Positions 15,567-27,431 of a stretch of DNA of 32,369 nt are shown in pieces. Below the pieces are notes generated by a model. That model did not search any database and was not told the origin of the DNA. It saw nothing but the letters and a program-made list of their open reading frames with translations. Source of the DNA: Alicyclobacillus shizuokensis NBRC 103103 (lineage in GTDB: Bacteria; Bacillota; Bacilli; Alicyclobacillales; Alicyclobacillaceae); NCBI RefSeq assembly GCF_001552255.1, contig NZ_BCQV01000040.1, forward strand, positions 1-32,369, in the 5' to 3' direction. The stretch's first letter is position 1; each line of letters starts with the position of its first letter. A program made the translations under genes and the position numbers.

Positions 15567-17045
15567 CGCCTCAGGCTGAGCGCGGCGGAGACGTATATAG
15601 ACGGTGGTCCCTTGGTTGACAGCACTCTCTACGCTGATGCTGCCTCGGTGCTCTTCGATGATCTGTTTGCTAATGGCCAATCCCAGTCCGGTGCCCGTCT
15701 CCTTTGTCGTAAAAAACGGCTGAAACACGCACTCCAGTTGCTGTGGGCTCATCCCGCATCCGGTATCTTGAACGCGAATGCAGACTTCGTCCCGTTCAGC
15801 GGTCAGCGACACTCGCACCAGATCACGCGGGGTGCACGCCTGCAGGGCGTTTTGGATGATGTTGAGCAGCACCTGTTTCAATTGGTTGGCGTCGGCCTCG
15901 ACAAAGACAGGTTCAGGCAGAATCTCCGTTTCAAAGCTAACCCCACGCAACGCCGATTCCGGCTGTACAAACTGCGCCAATCCGGACAAGACGTCGTTCA
16001 GGTTGATCCGGGCGAACTGTGTGTCCTGCGGCCGGGCAAGGGACATAAAGTCTTTGACCAACAGATTGATGCGGTCGAGTTCTCCCAGTGTCAGGTCGAT
16101 GAACCTGCGGTCCTGCTCGGAGGTCAGGTGCTCGGTGATAAGCTGCAGAAACCCACGTGCCGAGGTCAGCGGGTTGCGGATCTCATGGGCAATCCCCGCC
16201 GCCATCGAGGTCAAGAGTGACATCTTCTCAATGTCGCGGGCTTGTCCCTGCCACTGCTTGGACTGCGTGATGTCGCGGAACAACCCCAGTTTGCGGCGCA
16301 CTTGGCCGGTTGGATCGGTCAAGGTGCGCACATCCATAATGTAGATTCGGTTACCTATCGCCAACTCCTGGATTTGTCCTTCTTCGTTGCGGGTCAGATC
16401 CAGCATCCGCTGACGGGTCTGGTCGTTCACCGGAATCGGGTGACGCTCATCCATCAAGCCGCCAGACTCGTCCATGAAGACAAGATGATACTCCATTTGG
16501 CTGACGAGTCCGAGGTGCAGGCGCATCAGGTCTTGGCGTTGTTCCTCCATCGTCCACCAGTTCACGAGGGCGACGGCGGCCGATTCCGCCAGAACGGAGA
16601 GCATGGGGCCGACCAACCCGCAGCTGTCGGTTTGAATCACAAAGGCGCCTACGACGCGATCGCGGTCATGCGGCCGCACCCCTCCGGCCGCCACATAGCG
16701 CGCCAGTCCGTAACGGCCTTCCTTATCTTCCACCGCCGAGCAGCAGCCGCTGGCGAGGGCGCGCATCAGCGCAGGGTGCGGGCTTGTCCGCTGCAGCAGA
16801 TTGGCGCCCACTCTCAGACTATCCCGGAGCGGCTGGGAAACCTGCTGGAGGTCGCCGACGATGTCCAGCAGATATCCGTCTGGGCACGTAATCAACACCG
16901 TGAGATCTGGCTGGTTCAACCGCTTCAGGACCGGTTCGAAGTGTTCGCGCGCAGCGCGCACCCAGGTCAGGTGTTGATGAATGCGGTTGCCAAGCTCCAC
17001 ATCGACAAGTCGCCGCTTATCCACTTTGGCATTGAACACTCGCAT
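15555..17045 (-). CDS. orphan sensor histidine kinase (GAF-like, PAS, HisKA, HATPase)
   Basis: A 496-residue kinase from ATG 17045, soluble by sequence. Residues about 10-120 resemble the sensor of AcoR-type regulators ('NRIHQHLTW...FEPVL...LTVLITCPDGYLLDIVGD'), a GAF-like fold. A PAS-like region follows (about 170-260, ending in GLFRDIT). HisKA has the phospho-acceptor H287 in AAGIAHEIRNPLTSARGF, and the ATPase domain has NIIQNALQA (N box), DTGCGMS (G1), FQPFFTTK and GTGLGLAI (G2). No response regulator is adjacent, as for phosphorelay kinases feeding Spo0F. A promoter and a Spo0A-box-like site lie upstream. The start is uncertain: GTG 17057 and TTG 17171 (with AGGTGA 6 nt upstream) would lengthen the N-terminus by residues with no clear fold. 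A sporulation role is inferred. Confidence 0.88.
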   Translation of the reverse strand: MRVFNAKVDKRRLVDVELGNRIHQHLTWVRAAREHFEPVLKRLNQPDLTVLITCPDGYLLDIVGDLQQVSQPLRDSLRVGANLLQRTSPHPALMRALASGCCSAVEDKEGRYGLARYVAAGGVRPHDRDRVVGAFVIQTDSCGLVGPMLSVLAESAAVALVNWWTMEEQRQDLMRLHLGLVSQMEYHLVFMDESGGLMDERHPIPVNDQTRQRMLDLTRNEEGQIQELAIGNRIYIMDVRTLTDPTGQVRRKLGLFRDITQSKQWQGQARDIEKMSLLTSMAAGIAHEIRNPLTSARGFLQLITEHLTSEQDRRFIDLTLGELDRINLLVKDFMSLARPQDTQFARINLNDVLSGLAQFVQPESALRGVSFETEILPEPVFVEADANQLKQVLLNIIQNALQACTPRDLVRVSLTAERDEVCIRVQDTGCGMSPQQLECVFQPFFTTKETGTGLGLAISKQIIEEHRGSISVESAVNQGTTVYIRLRRAQPEASTA

Positions 17046-17207
17046 GTTGGGCCGCACCTTTCTTCCACGTCCTTCACAGACGCGCGATCCGGCATCCCCA
17101 GATAGGTCACCCTCCGCATCGGCGTGGGACCGCGCGCTAGCCTGCTGAGGAAGCACAGACGCCTGCTCCAAACCGTGTCACCTGCCCGTTCCAATATGTC
17201 TACAAAT

Positions 17208-17236
17208 ATTATCGGCCTTTTCCTTAAGAAGGACAA
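17208..17236 (-). promoter_or_regulatory. promoter of the histidine kinase
   Basis: On the minus strand, TTGTCC (17236-17231), 17 nt, GATAAT (17213-17208). The -10 matches five of six positions. Transcription would start near 17201, leaving about 155 nt of leader before ATG 17045, or about 30 nt before TTG 17171. Confidence 0.5.
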
Positions 17237-17260
17237 GACGATTCTGATAGAGAATTGGTC

Positions 17261-17271
17261 ATTCGACAAAA
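17261..17271 (-). promoter_or_regulatory. Spo0A-box-like site upstream of the kinase
   Basis: Minus strand TTTTGTCGAAT contains the 0A box core TTTGTCGAA. It lies in the intergenic region, about 60-70 nt upstream of the expected start of kinase transcription and just after the comER stop codon. Such sites bind phosphorylated Spo0A in Bacilli. A single site could occur by chance. Confidence 0.4.
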
Positions 17272-17275
17272 GTTG

Positions 17276-18121
17276 TCAATTTGTGCCGTTGATGTACGGT
17301 GAGGAAAACACATCCGGTTGCCGAACCTTGATTCCAGTCGCCGCCACGGTGGACGGGTGACCGCCGCTGGTCGCATGGTGCAGACGCACAAACAGTTCCT
17401 GCACATCGGCGCCGAGGCTCTCGATGCCGGCCTGTGTGACGCCACCCGGAATGGCCACCTGGCGGATGATTTCCGACAGCGTGAACCCGTTTTTCAACAG
17501 GTCGCTGACGCCCATGAGCATGCGGCTGAGAATGTATTCGCACTCGGCTTGGCTCAGGTCGCCCACGCGCGCGGCGGCCACCGACCACTGGCTCAGAATG
17601 TGGGCCAGGAAGGCGGGACCGCAGCTGGCCAAGTCGGAACTGAGCCGCAGCTGGTGCTCCTCGACCACAAACGGTGTGGCGATGCGGCTGAATATCATCT
17701 CAAACCGCTCCTGAAAGCCGTCAAATCGGGATCCGTAGCAGATGAGTACGACGCCGCTTGGTACGGTCTGGGTGATGCTGGGGATGACCTTCGCCACCCG
17801 GGCTGCGGTCTGTTGTTCCCAGACAGCTAGGGGAATCTGGCTGATGGTGGTCGCGAGCGTCTGGCTTGAGCGCAGGCCGGGGCCGATTTCGGTCATCACC
17901 TCTTCCGCGTCGCTGGGCCGAGTGCACAACAGCACTAAATCGGAGGCGGTGACGAGGTCCGGCAGCGAGTGCGCGACGCGGATGCGGCTGCATTCCCGTC
18001 GGATGGCCTCCGCCTTGGCGACGGATCGGTTGAAAATGATGACCTGCTCCTCTGGCAGGCGCCCAAACGCCCGCGCCAGCATGCCGCCAATCACTCCGGT
18101 TCCGATGATGCCAATGCTCAC
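17276..18121 (-). CDS. comER: ComER, pyrroline-5-carboxylate reductase-like protein
   Basis: A 281-residue member of the ProC-like oxidoreductase family. An N-terminal Rossmann fold starts with SIGIIGTGVIGGMLARAF, the NAD(P)-binding loop, and continues with 'VIIFNRSVAKAE' and 'SDLVLLCTRPSDAEEV'. The C-terminal helical dimerisation part has SCGPAFLAHIL and VAIPGGVTQAGIESL, the usual 'PGG.T..g' motif. In Bacillus, comER lies opposite the comE operon and has been linked to sporulation and biofilm formation; the reaction is not established, and authentic proline synthesis is possible. GTG 18121 is chosen because GAGGTG lies 6 nt upstream and the Rossmann strand begins at residue 2. It is divergent from rpoN, which starts 186 nt away. 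Confidence 0.82.
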   Translation of the reverse strand: MSIGIIGTGVIGGMLARAFGRLPEEQVIIFNRSVAKAEAIRRECSRIRVAHSLPDLVTASDLVLLCTRPSDAEEVMTEIGPGLRSSQTLATTISQIPLAVWEQQTAARVAKVIPSITQTVPSGVVLICYGSRFDGFQERFEMIFSRIATPFVVEEHQLRLSSDLASCGPAFLAHILSQWSVAAARVGDLSQAECEYILSRMLMGVSDLLKNGFTLSEIIRQVAIPGGVTQAGIESLGADVQELFVRLHHATSGGHPSTVAATGIKVRQPDVFSSPYINGTN

Positions 18122-18306
18122 GACAATCACCTCGCTGCCCGTGATATAGATATGTGTATTCGTCACAGGCTTGTTTGTTGCGCTGTCAAGCGGGCAAAAG
18201 CCGTGCATACTCTGATAGCGGCAGGAAATTCGCGCTTTGCGGAGAATCCCAAAGACAAGTGCAGAGGCCAGGAGACATAGGGGCACCGGCGGGAGGTGAG
18301 GTCAGA

Positions 18307-19626
18307 ATGCAGTTTGAACTGATCCAGGAACAGACGCAAAAGTTGGTCATGACCACGCAGATGCGGCAGGCCATCGAGCTATTGCAGTGTGCGACCGCCG
18401 AGTTGGACTCCCTGCTGGCCAGGATGGCGCTCGAAAATCCCCTTGTGGAATACGAGCCCCCCGCGTGGACCCGCACCTCGCTGGCCCAGTGGCCGGCTGG
18501 GGGCAGCCGTGGGCCGGTGGTCCAGGGCGATGGGGATGCCCCGTGGGGGCTTGAACCGGCCGGGGAACCGAGTCTGTATGACCAGCTGGACTTACAGCTG
18601 CGCACCTCGGGCGCAGCGCCCCCGGTTATCCGCCTGGCTCGACGATTGCTTGGGTACCTCGATGACAGCGGATTCCTGGGCGACCTGCCGCCTGCCGAGG
18701 CTTTTGCCGAGGACGCGCGATGGCTGGACGACGCGGTGGCCCTTGTGCAAAGTTGCGATCCGCCCGGCATCGGGGCGCGCAGTCTGCAGGAGTGTCTGCT
18801 CCTGCAGGTGCCGGCGGTGCCAGCCTCGCTGCGGCCGCTGGTCCGCCAATTGATAGAACGGCACCTGGACGACGTGGCAGCCGGACGCTGGCAGCGGCTT
18901 TGTCAGGCGCTCGGGGAGCCGAAGGACCGTGTGCAGGCGGCGGTGGACGCGCTGCGCCGGCTGAACCCGCGGCCCGGATGGCATTACGCCGGAGAGCGGC
19001 CCGTCTATGTGGTGCCGGAATTGGAAGTGCGTCCATGGGACGGTGGGTATTTGGTCCTGCCTCGCGAGTCGGCGTACCCGAGACTGCGTTGGAACCGCCA
19101 GTACCTGCGGCTGTTGCAATCTCCGCCCGACAGCCGTACGGCCGAATTTCTGCGCCAGAAGCAGCAATCGGTGGAATGGTTGCTGCGCTGCTTGGAGCAA
19201 CGCCGGCAGACTCTGCAGCGCGTGGCGGAGGCCATCGTGGCGGCGCAGCAGCCGTTCTTCCAGCATGGGCCGTCCCGGCTGCAGCCATTGACACTGCGCG
19301 AGGTTGCCGACCAACTGGGGGTGCATGAATCGACGGTCAGTCGCGCGACGCGCGGGAAGTACATGCAAACTCCGTATGGCATCTGGGAACTCAAGTCGTT
19401 CTTTTCAGGTGAATTGGCTTCTGACCACGAAGGCGTGTCCGCGCAGGCGGTAAAGCAGCTGATGCGGGATTGGGTGGCCCAGGAAGACCCGCGCCATCCG
19501 CTTTCCGACCAGGCAATCTGCGAGCGTCTGCAAGCGGCGGGTATACATGTATCGCGGCGAACCGTGGCCAAGTACCGCGAACAGATGGCGATTCCCAGTT
19601 CCAACAAACGCCGTCGCCTGGCGTAG
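18307..19626 (+). CDS. rpoN: RNA polymerase sigma-54 factor
   Basis: Sigma-54 (SigL in Bacillus) directs RNA polymerase to -24/-12 promoters that need an AAA+ activator. It has 439 aa. Region I (residues 1-40: QFELIQEQTQKLVMTTQMRQAIELLQ) is the Gln/Leu-rich activator-responsive segment. A short region II and the core-binding region III follow. The DNA-binding part has the helix-turn-helix LTLREVADQLGVHESTVSRATRGKYMQTPYG, and the RpoN box SRRTVAKYREQM lies near the C-terminus, essentially canonical (ARRTVAKYRE). The ATG follows GGGAGGTGAGG. No sigma-54 activator gene and no TGGCAC-N5-TTGC promoter was seen in the intergenic regions here, so its regulon lies elsewhere. cggR follows with its own promoter, as is common in Bacilli. 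Confidence 0.96.
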   Translation: MQFELIQEQTQKLVMTTQMRQAIELLQCATAELDSLLARMALENPLVEYEPPAWTRTSLAQWPAGGSRGPVVQGDGDAPWGLEPAGEPSLYDQLDLQLRTSGAAPPVIRLARRLLGYLDDSGFLGDLPPAEAFAEDARWLDDAVALVQSCDPPGIGARSLQECLLLQVPAVPASLRPLVRQLIERHLDDVAAGRWQRLCQALGEPKDRVQAAVDALRRLNPRPGWHYAGERPVYVVPELEVRPWDGGYLVLPRESAYPRLRWNRQYLRLLQSPPDSRTAEFLRQKQQSVEWLLRCLEQRRQTLQRVAEAIVAAQQPFFQHGPSRLQPLTLREVADQLGVHESTVSRATRGKYMQTPYGIWELKSFFSGELASDHEGVSAQAVKQLMRDWVAQEDPRHPLSDQAICERLQAAGIHVSRRTVAKYREQMAIPSSNKRRRLA

Positions 19627-19707
19627 AGCCGGCGCTGTCGCAGCGTGGGCGGGATCGCCTCGGGAGGGCGGTCCGTACGTCCAGGTCAGGGTTGGGCGGA
19701 TGCCCAG

Positions 19708-19736
19708 TTGCAACCGCCACGCTGAGTGTCTAGAAT
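19708..19736 (+). promoter_or_regulatory. sigma-A promoter of the cggR-gap operon
   Basis: TTGCAA (19708-19713), 17 nt, TAGAAT (19731-19736), with a start point expected near 19743. The CggR operator begins about 20 nt after that start, as in Bacillus subtilis where CggR acts as a roadblock downstream of the promoter. Confidence 0.75.
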
Positions 19737-19764
19737 GAAGAAGAAAGGTTGTTCTTGGCGCCTT

Positions 19765-19803
19765 CGGGACAGAATTTGTACCATAGGGACGAAATTCGTC
19801 CCG
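19765..19803 (+). promoter_or_regulatory. CggR operator, two tandem half-sites
   Basis: CGGGACAGAATTTGTACC (19765-19782) and AGGGACGAAATTCGTCCC (19785-19802) are two copies of a CGGGAC-N6-TGTC-like unit. Their starts are 20 bp apart, the same repeat spacing as I recall for the B. subtilis CggR operator. The second copy is itself nearly palindromic (GGGACGAAATTCGTCCC). The site lies in the transcribed leader between the promoter and cggR. Fructose-1,6-bisphosphate is the known inducer that releases CggR. Confidence 0.8.
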
Positions 19804-19865
19804 ACAGCTTCCGGAGACGGTCCTGCGCCGCTAAAGGCATGCCAACTGAAGGGAGGTGCGTCCAC

Positions 19866-21936
<2,071 letters not shown>

Positions 21937-21969
21937 CACGGACGTGTTTGCTAAAATAACTGTCGGATG

Positions 21970-21995
21970 GGGGAGGATGTTCCATTCTCCCCTTT
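21970..21995 (+). other. hairpin between gap and pgk (attenuator or processing element)
   Basis: GGGGAGGAT (21970-21978) pairs with ATTCTCCCC (21984-21992, one G-U) around a 5-nt loop and is followed by TTT. It resembles a partial terminator, placed where transcript levels of gap and pgk could be set apart. An AT-rich CTAAAATAAC lies upstream, but no convincing -35 accompanies it. Confidence 0.45.
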
Positions 21996-22024
21996 GCAGT
22001 GTGTAGGGGGATGGTGAGCCGCTG

Positions 22025-23212
22025 ATGGCCAAGATGACCGTCAACGATGTGGACTGGCAAGGCAAGCGGGCCTTGGTTCGGGTGGATTTCAACGTGCCGA
22101 TGAAGGACGGCAGGGTGGCTGACGACACGCGTATCCGCGCCGCCCTGCCGACGATTGAGTACCTGCTCGGGCAGGGAGCGGCGGTGGTGCTGATGAGCCA
22201 TTTGGGCCGTCCCAAAGGGCAGCCCAATCCGGCATACACCTTGGCGCCGGTGGCCGAACACCTGCGTCAATTGAGACCCGATTGGCCCGTCACGTTTGTC
22301 GAGGATTGCGTCGGACCGGTCGCCCAGGCGGCGGCCGAGAATCTGCGGCCCGGGCAGGTTCTGCTTCTCGAGAACCTGCGCTTTCATGCGGAGGAGGAGA
22401 AAAACGACGCCGACTTCGCGGCGGCGTTGGCCGAGTTGGGTGACGTGTTTGTCAACGACGCCTTCGGTACAGCGCATCGGGCACACGCATCCACGGCCGG
22501 GGTGGCGCGCTACCTGACCGCCGTGGCGGGTCTTTTGTTGGAGCGGGAGATCCGTATCATGGGCGACGCCCTGGCGAATCCTGCGCGCCCGTTTGTGGCT
22601 GTGATTGGCGGCGCCAAAATTTCGGACAAGATTGGCGTGATAGAGAACCTGCTCGGCAAGGTGGACGCGCTGCTTATCGGCGGCGGCATGGCCAACACTT
22701 TCCTGAAGGCTCAGGGCCGTCAGCTGGCCGAGTCGCTGGTCGAAGAGAGCGCTATGGACACCGCTCGCCTCCTCATGGACAAGGCGAAGGCGGACGGCCG
22801 GAAGCTCCTGCTGCCGACAGACGTGGTGGTCGCCGAACGGTTTGCGGCGGATGCGCCGCACCGGGTCTATTCGGTTGATGCCATGCCAGAGAAAGGGCTG
22901 GCGCTGGACATTGGACCCGAGACTCTGACCGAGTATCAGAAAACGGTGCGAGGGGCGCACACGGTCATCTGGAACGGACCCATGGGCGTGTTTGAAATGC
23001 CGGCCTTTGCGGTTGGGACCAAGGGTATCGCCGAGGCGATGGCCGAGGTCGACGGGGTGACTATCGTCGGCGGCGGTGACTCGGTGGCGGCTGTGGAAGA
23101 GACAGGATTGGCAGGGAAGTTGACGCACGTGTCCACAGGCGGCGGGGCATCGCTGGAATTTCTCGAGGGCAAGACGCTGCCGGGCGTGGCCGCGCTGTCA
23201 GACAAGGTGTAA
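22025..23212 (+). CDS. pgk: phosphoglycerate kinase
   Basis: Transfers phosphate from 1,3-bisphosphoglycerate to ADP, the first ATP-yielding step of glycolysis. It is a monomer of 395 aa, normal for bacteria. The N-terminal substrate domain has [13 protein letters not shown] (about residues 19-31) and SHLGRPKG (basic patch). The middle has [13 protein letters not shown] and [14 protein letters not shown]. The C-terminal nucleotide domain has [26 protein letters not shown] and the glycine-rich [10 protein letters not shown] loop. The ATG has a GGTGAG site and follows gap by 88 nt, which contains a hairpin. Confidence 0.97.
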   Translation: MAKMTVNDVDWQGKRALVRVDFNVPMKDGRVADDTRIRAALPTIEYLLGQGAAVVLMSHLGRPKGQPNPAYTLAPVAEHLRQLRPDWPVTFVEDCVGPVAQAAAENLRPGQVLLLENLRFHAEEEKNDADFAAALAELGDVFVNDAFGTAHRAHASTAGVARYLTAVAGLLLEREIRIMGDALANPARPFVAVIGGAKISDKIGVIENLLGKVDALLIGGGMANTFLKAQGRQLAESLVEESAMDTARLLMDKAKADGRKLLLPTDVVVAERFAADAPHRVYSVDAMPEKGLALDIGPETLTEYQKTVRGAHTVIWNGPMGVFEMPAFAVGTKGIAEAMAEVDGVTIVGGGDSVAAVEETGLAGKLTHVSTGGGASLEFLEGKTLPGVAALSDKV

Positions 23213-23284
23213 GTCGCTGCGGCGGCGCGGCGATGGGAACAAGCCGCGCCAACAGCTCTGGCAATGGAGAGCGGGGGACGATAC

Positions 23285-24073
23285 GTGAGCAGACGCAAGC
23301 TGTTGATGGGAAACTGGAAAATGCACAAGACGGTGGCCGAGGCGCGCTCCTTTGCGGAGGCGCTGGGCCAGCGCAGCCAGCGCCTGCCCGAGCACGTGGA
23401 CTACGTGGTTTGCGCTCCGTTTACGGCGCTGCACATCCTGCCGGTCATGCTGCCGACGAAAGTGGCCGTCGGCGCCCAAAATGTGTACTTTGAGGCACAG
23501 GGAGCGTTCACCGGTGAGATTTCACCGGCGATGCTGCGCGAGTTGCAGACCCGCTACGTACTGGTTGGGCATTCTGAGCGGCGGCAGATTTTTGGCGAGA
23601 GTGACGAGTGGGCCGCCCGCAAGGTTCAGGCGGTTTCCGACAACGGCATGACGCCTGTGCTCTGTGTCGGCGAAGATCTGAGCGAGCGGGAAGCGGGACG
23701 GACCGAAGCGGTGGTGCGAGGGCAGGTGCGCAAGGGACTCTCCCTTCTCACCGCACAGGCTGTGGCTGCGGCCGTGGTGGCCTACGAGCCGGTGTGGGCG
23801 ATTGGCAGTGGCAAGACCCCGACGCCGGCGGAGGCGCAGGCGGTCATTCAGGCGATTCGTGCCGAGGTGGCTGACGCATTTGGCAGCGAGGCGGCGGGTG
23901 CGGTCCGCATCCTGTACGGTGGCAGCGTCAAGCCGGCCAACATCGGGGCGTTCGTCACGCAACCCGATATCGATGGGGCGCTGGTCGGCGGAGCCAGTTT
24001 GGATGCGGAATCATTTGCGCAAATGGCGGAGGCGCTTGCCCAGCCCGGCGCAGGGGGTGGACAAAATGGCTGA
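23285..24073 (+). CDS. tpiA: triosephosphate isomerase
   Basis: Interconverts dihydroxyacetone phosphate and glyceraldehyde-3-phosphate. It is a TIM barrel of 262 aa, slightly longer than usual because of a C-terminal Gln/Gly tail. Active-site residues are K12 in GNWKMHK, H96 in GHSERR and E168 in YEPVWAIG, with the flexible loop GSGKTPT just after. The phosphate loop is YGGSVKP, followed by [12 protein letters not shown] 23285 is chosen because GGGGGA lies 7 nt upstream; the upstream in-frame start at 23264 lacks a site. Its last 8 nt overlap the gpmI start, so translation is likely coupled. Confidence 0.96.
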   Translation: MSRRKLLMGNWKMHKTVAEARSFAEALGQRSQRLPEHVDYVVCAPFTALHILPVMLPTKVAVGAQNVYFEAQGAFTGEISPAMLRELQTRYVLVGHSERRQIFGESDEWAARKVQAVSDNGMTPVLCVGEDLSEREAGRTEAVVRGQVRKGLSLLTAQAVAAAVVAYEPVWAIGSGKTPTPAEAQAVIQAIRAEVADAFGSEAAGAVRILYGGSVKPANIGAFVTQPDIDGALVGGASLDAESFAQMAEALAQPGAGGGQNG

Positions 24074-25676
24074 CGGGGAACGCAAGATCCAGTGGACGAA
24101 GATAGACCCAAGCTTTTCCCGCAAGCCCAGACCGCACGGACGCGGGCCGGCAGCGCTCATCATCCTGGACGGTTTTGGATGGAGGCGCGAGCGGGAGGCC
24201 AATGCGGTGGCGCTGGCCAATAAGCCGGTGTTTGACAAGCTCTGGCGGACGTACCCGCACACGACCTTGAAGGCCAGCGAGGAGGCGGTCGGACTGCCGG
24301 ACGACCAGTTTGGCAACTCGGAAGTCGGGCACACGACCATCGGCGCCGGGCGCATCCTGTACCAGGACCTGACGCGCATCAACATGGCGATTGCCTCCGG
24401 GGCGTTCGCGAAAAACGAGGCTCTGGTGGGCGCTATCCGGCACGTGCAGGCCCACGGCAGCAGTCTGCATTTGATGGGACTTGTGTCGGAAGGGGGCGTG
24501 CACAGCCATCTGGATCACCTGCTGGCGCTCATCCGCCTGGCGGCTGACAACCATGTGCAACGCGTCTACGTGCACGCCTTCATGGACGGCCGCGATGTTC
24601 CGCCCACATCGGGCGTCCACTACATGCAGCGGTTGCTCGATGTCATCGAAGAACAGGGTGCCGGTCAGGTGGCCACCATTTCCGGCCGTTACTACGGCAT
24701 GGACAGGGACAATCGCTGGGATCGGACCGAGCGGGCGTACCGGGCGATGGTGTACGGCGAGGGCAACCGCGCCCAGGACCCTATAAAGGCCATTCGCGCC
24801 AGCTACGAGCAGGGAGTGACCGACGAGTTCATTGAGCCGACGGTACTCGTCGACCATCAGGATCAGCCCGTGGGACGCATTGCCGACGGTGACGCCGTCA
24901 TCATGTTCAACTTTCGCCCTGACCGGGCCATCCAGATCTCGCGCGTGTTCACCAACGAGGACTTTCGTGATTTTGACCGCGGTCCCCAGTTTCCACACGT
25001 CCACTATGTGTGCATGACCAAGTTCAGCGAGACCGTAGGCGGTGTGGTGGCCTTCGCCCCGGTCGACTTGGACAACACGCTGGGCGAGGTGCTGTCCCAG
25101 GTCGGGTTGACCCAACTGCGTATCGCGGAGACGGAGAAGTACCCGCACGTGACGTTCTTCATGTCCGGCGGGCGGGAGGCGCCCTTCCCTGGTGAGGAGC
25201 GCATCCTGGTTCCGTCGCCGAAGGTCGCGACCTACGACCTGAAGCCGGAGATGAGCGCCTACGAAGTAGCGGACGCGGCTGTGGAGCGCATCCGTTCCGG
25301 CGACATTGACGTCGTCATCCTCAACTTCGCGAATCCCGACATGGTCGGCCACACCGGAAGTCTGGAGGCGGCCATACGGGCGATTGAAGCGGTGGATGAG
25401 TGCCTTGGCCGGGTGCTCGACGCGCTCGCGAGTCAAGGTGGGGTGGCGCTGGTCACCGCCGACCACGGCAACGCCGATATTATGGTCGATCCGCACACAG
25501 GTGAGCCCTGCACGACGCACACACTCGAATTGGTGCCGCTTGTCGTGACATCGAATGACTACGAGATTCACCCGGGCGGTCTGGCCGATTTAGCGCCGAC
25601 GCTGCTGGACCTCATCGGCGTGCCGGCGCCGAGAGAAATGACCGGCCACAGCCTGTTGGTCCGCAAGCAGGCGTGA
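24066..25676 (+). CDS. gpmI: 2,3-bisphosphoglycerate-independent phosphoglycerate mutase
   Basis: Interconverts 3- and 2-phosphoglycerate through a phosphoserine intermediate with two Mn ions. In spore formers its pH-sensitive Mn use lets 3-PGA accumulate in the spore. It has 536 aa. The alkaline phosphatase-like domain begins at ALIILDGFG. The nucleophile is S85 in GNSEVGH, and late metal ligands sit in VTADHGNAD. The known Ser is residue 62 in Geobacillus, so this protein has about 23 extra N-terminal residues. They are mostly basic and polar ([25 protein letters not shown]). ATG 24066 follows GGGGGTGG and overlaps tpiA; no internal start with a good site precedes the conserved region. Confidence 0.96.
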   Translation: MADGERKIQWTKIDPSFSRKPRPHGRGPAALIILDGFGWRREREANAVALANKPVFDKLWRTYPHTTLKASEEAVGLPDDQFGNSEVGHTTIGAGRILYQDLTRINMAIASGAFAKNEALVGAIRHVQAHGSSLHLMGLVSEGGVHSHLDHLLALIRLAADNHVQRVYVHAFMDGRDVPPTSGVHYMQRLLDVIEEQGAGQVATISGRYYGMDRDNRWDRTERAYRAMVYGEGNRAQDPIKAIRASYEQGVTDEFIEPTVLVDHQDQPVGRIADGDAVIMFNFRPDRAIQISRVFTNEDFRDFDRGPQFPHVHYVCMTKFSETVGGVVAFAPVDLDNTLGEVLSQVGLTQLRIAETEKYPHVTFFMSGGREAPFPGEERILVPSPKVATYDLKPEMSAYEVADAAVERIRSGDIDVVILNFANPDMVGHTGSLEAAIRAIEAVDECLGRVLDALASQGGVALVTADHGNADIMVDPHTGEPCTTHTLELVPLVVTSNDYEIHPGGLADLAPTLLDLIGVPAPREMTGHSLLVRKQA

Positions 25677-25759
25677 CGAGCGCTGGAGGCATCCGCCGTC
25701 CCTGGTGCCGAATGGCGCCTGATGGCGACCCGGTTACACATTCTGTTTGGAAAGGATGA

Positions 25760-27055
<1,296 letters not shown>

Positions 27056-27117
27056 TAGACTGAACGCACATACGGGTCGTGCGCGTCGGTCGTCGGGGGG
27101 CGCGCAGTGGGGGTGAC

Positions 27118-27360
27118 ATGGTGCTGGCTGCGGCGAAAATCCTGCTGGTGGTTCTTTGCGTGCTCCTGATTGCCGTCATTCTTCTGCAATCAGGGCGCAG
27201 CGCAGGGCTGTCTGGGGTCATCACGGGCGGACCTGACCAGGTTGTCAATCGCAAGGCGAAGGGACTGGACTCGTTCCTCGCCAAGCTGACCGTGGTGATT
27301 GCCATCTTGTTCTTCCTGGCAACGCTGTTTATCGCCTTCACCTTCCATCACTCGGTGTGA
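27118..27360 (+). CDS. secG: SecG subunit of the protein translocase
   Basis: A small inner-membrane partner of SecY/SecE that assists SecA-driven export. It has 80 aa, normal for SecG. Two transmembrane helices (about residues 5-22, ILLVVLCVLLIAVILLQ, and about 56-76, VVIAILFFLATLFIAF) are joined by a glycine-rich loop with the family motif LLQSGRSAGLSGVITGG. ATG 27118 lies close to GGGGGTGA; GTG 27121 is equally possible and better spaced. It follows eno by 62 nt without an obvious terminator, and a strong terminator follows its stop. Confidence 0.93.
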   Translation: MVLAAAKILLVVLCVLLIAVILLQSGRSAGLSGVITGGPDQVVNRKAKGLDSFLAKLTVVIAILFFLATLFIAFTFHHSV

Positions 27361-27372
27361 TGCTGTCTTGGG

Positions 27373-27399
27373 TGCCGCCCGTGAGGGCGGCATCTTTCA
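27373..27399 (+). terminator. intrinsic terminator after secG
   Basis: TGCCGCCC (27373-27380), a GTGA tetraloop of GNRA type, GGGCGGCA (27385-27392), then TCTTTCA. The 8-bp GC-rich stem with a short U-rich tail is the best terminator in the operon. It separates the glycolytic-secG genes from est-rnr-smpB, unless read-through occurs. Confidence 0.7.
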
Positions 27400-27431
27400 T
27401 GGGCCTGGACTTGTCTTTGGGGGGAAGTCCT

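Noticed and set aside
17274-17279. TTGACA on the minus strand at the comER stop as the -35 of the kinase promoter
   Set aside because: No acceptable -10 occurs at 16-18 nt (AATTCT at 17). The TTGTCC/GATAAT pair further downstream fits better.
18122-18306. Promoters in the comER-rpoN divergent region
   Set aside because: TTGACA on the minus strand and TGTCAA/CATACT on the plus strand are present, but spacing or hexamers are poor, so none was called.
23955-25571. 538-codon minus-strand frame opposite gpmI, and similar long frames opposite gap, pgk and fumarase
   Set aside because: These are shadows of GC-rich coding strands. They lack family motifs and proper start signals, and the plus-strand genes are certain.
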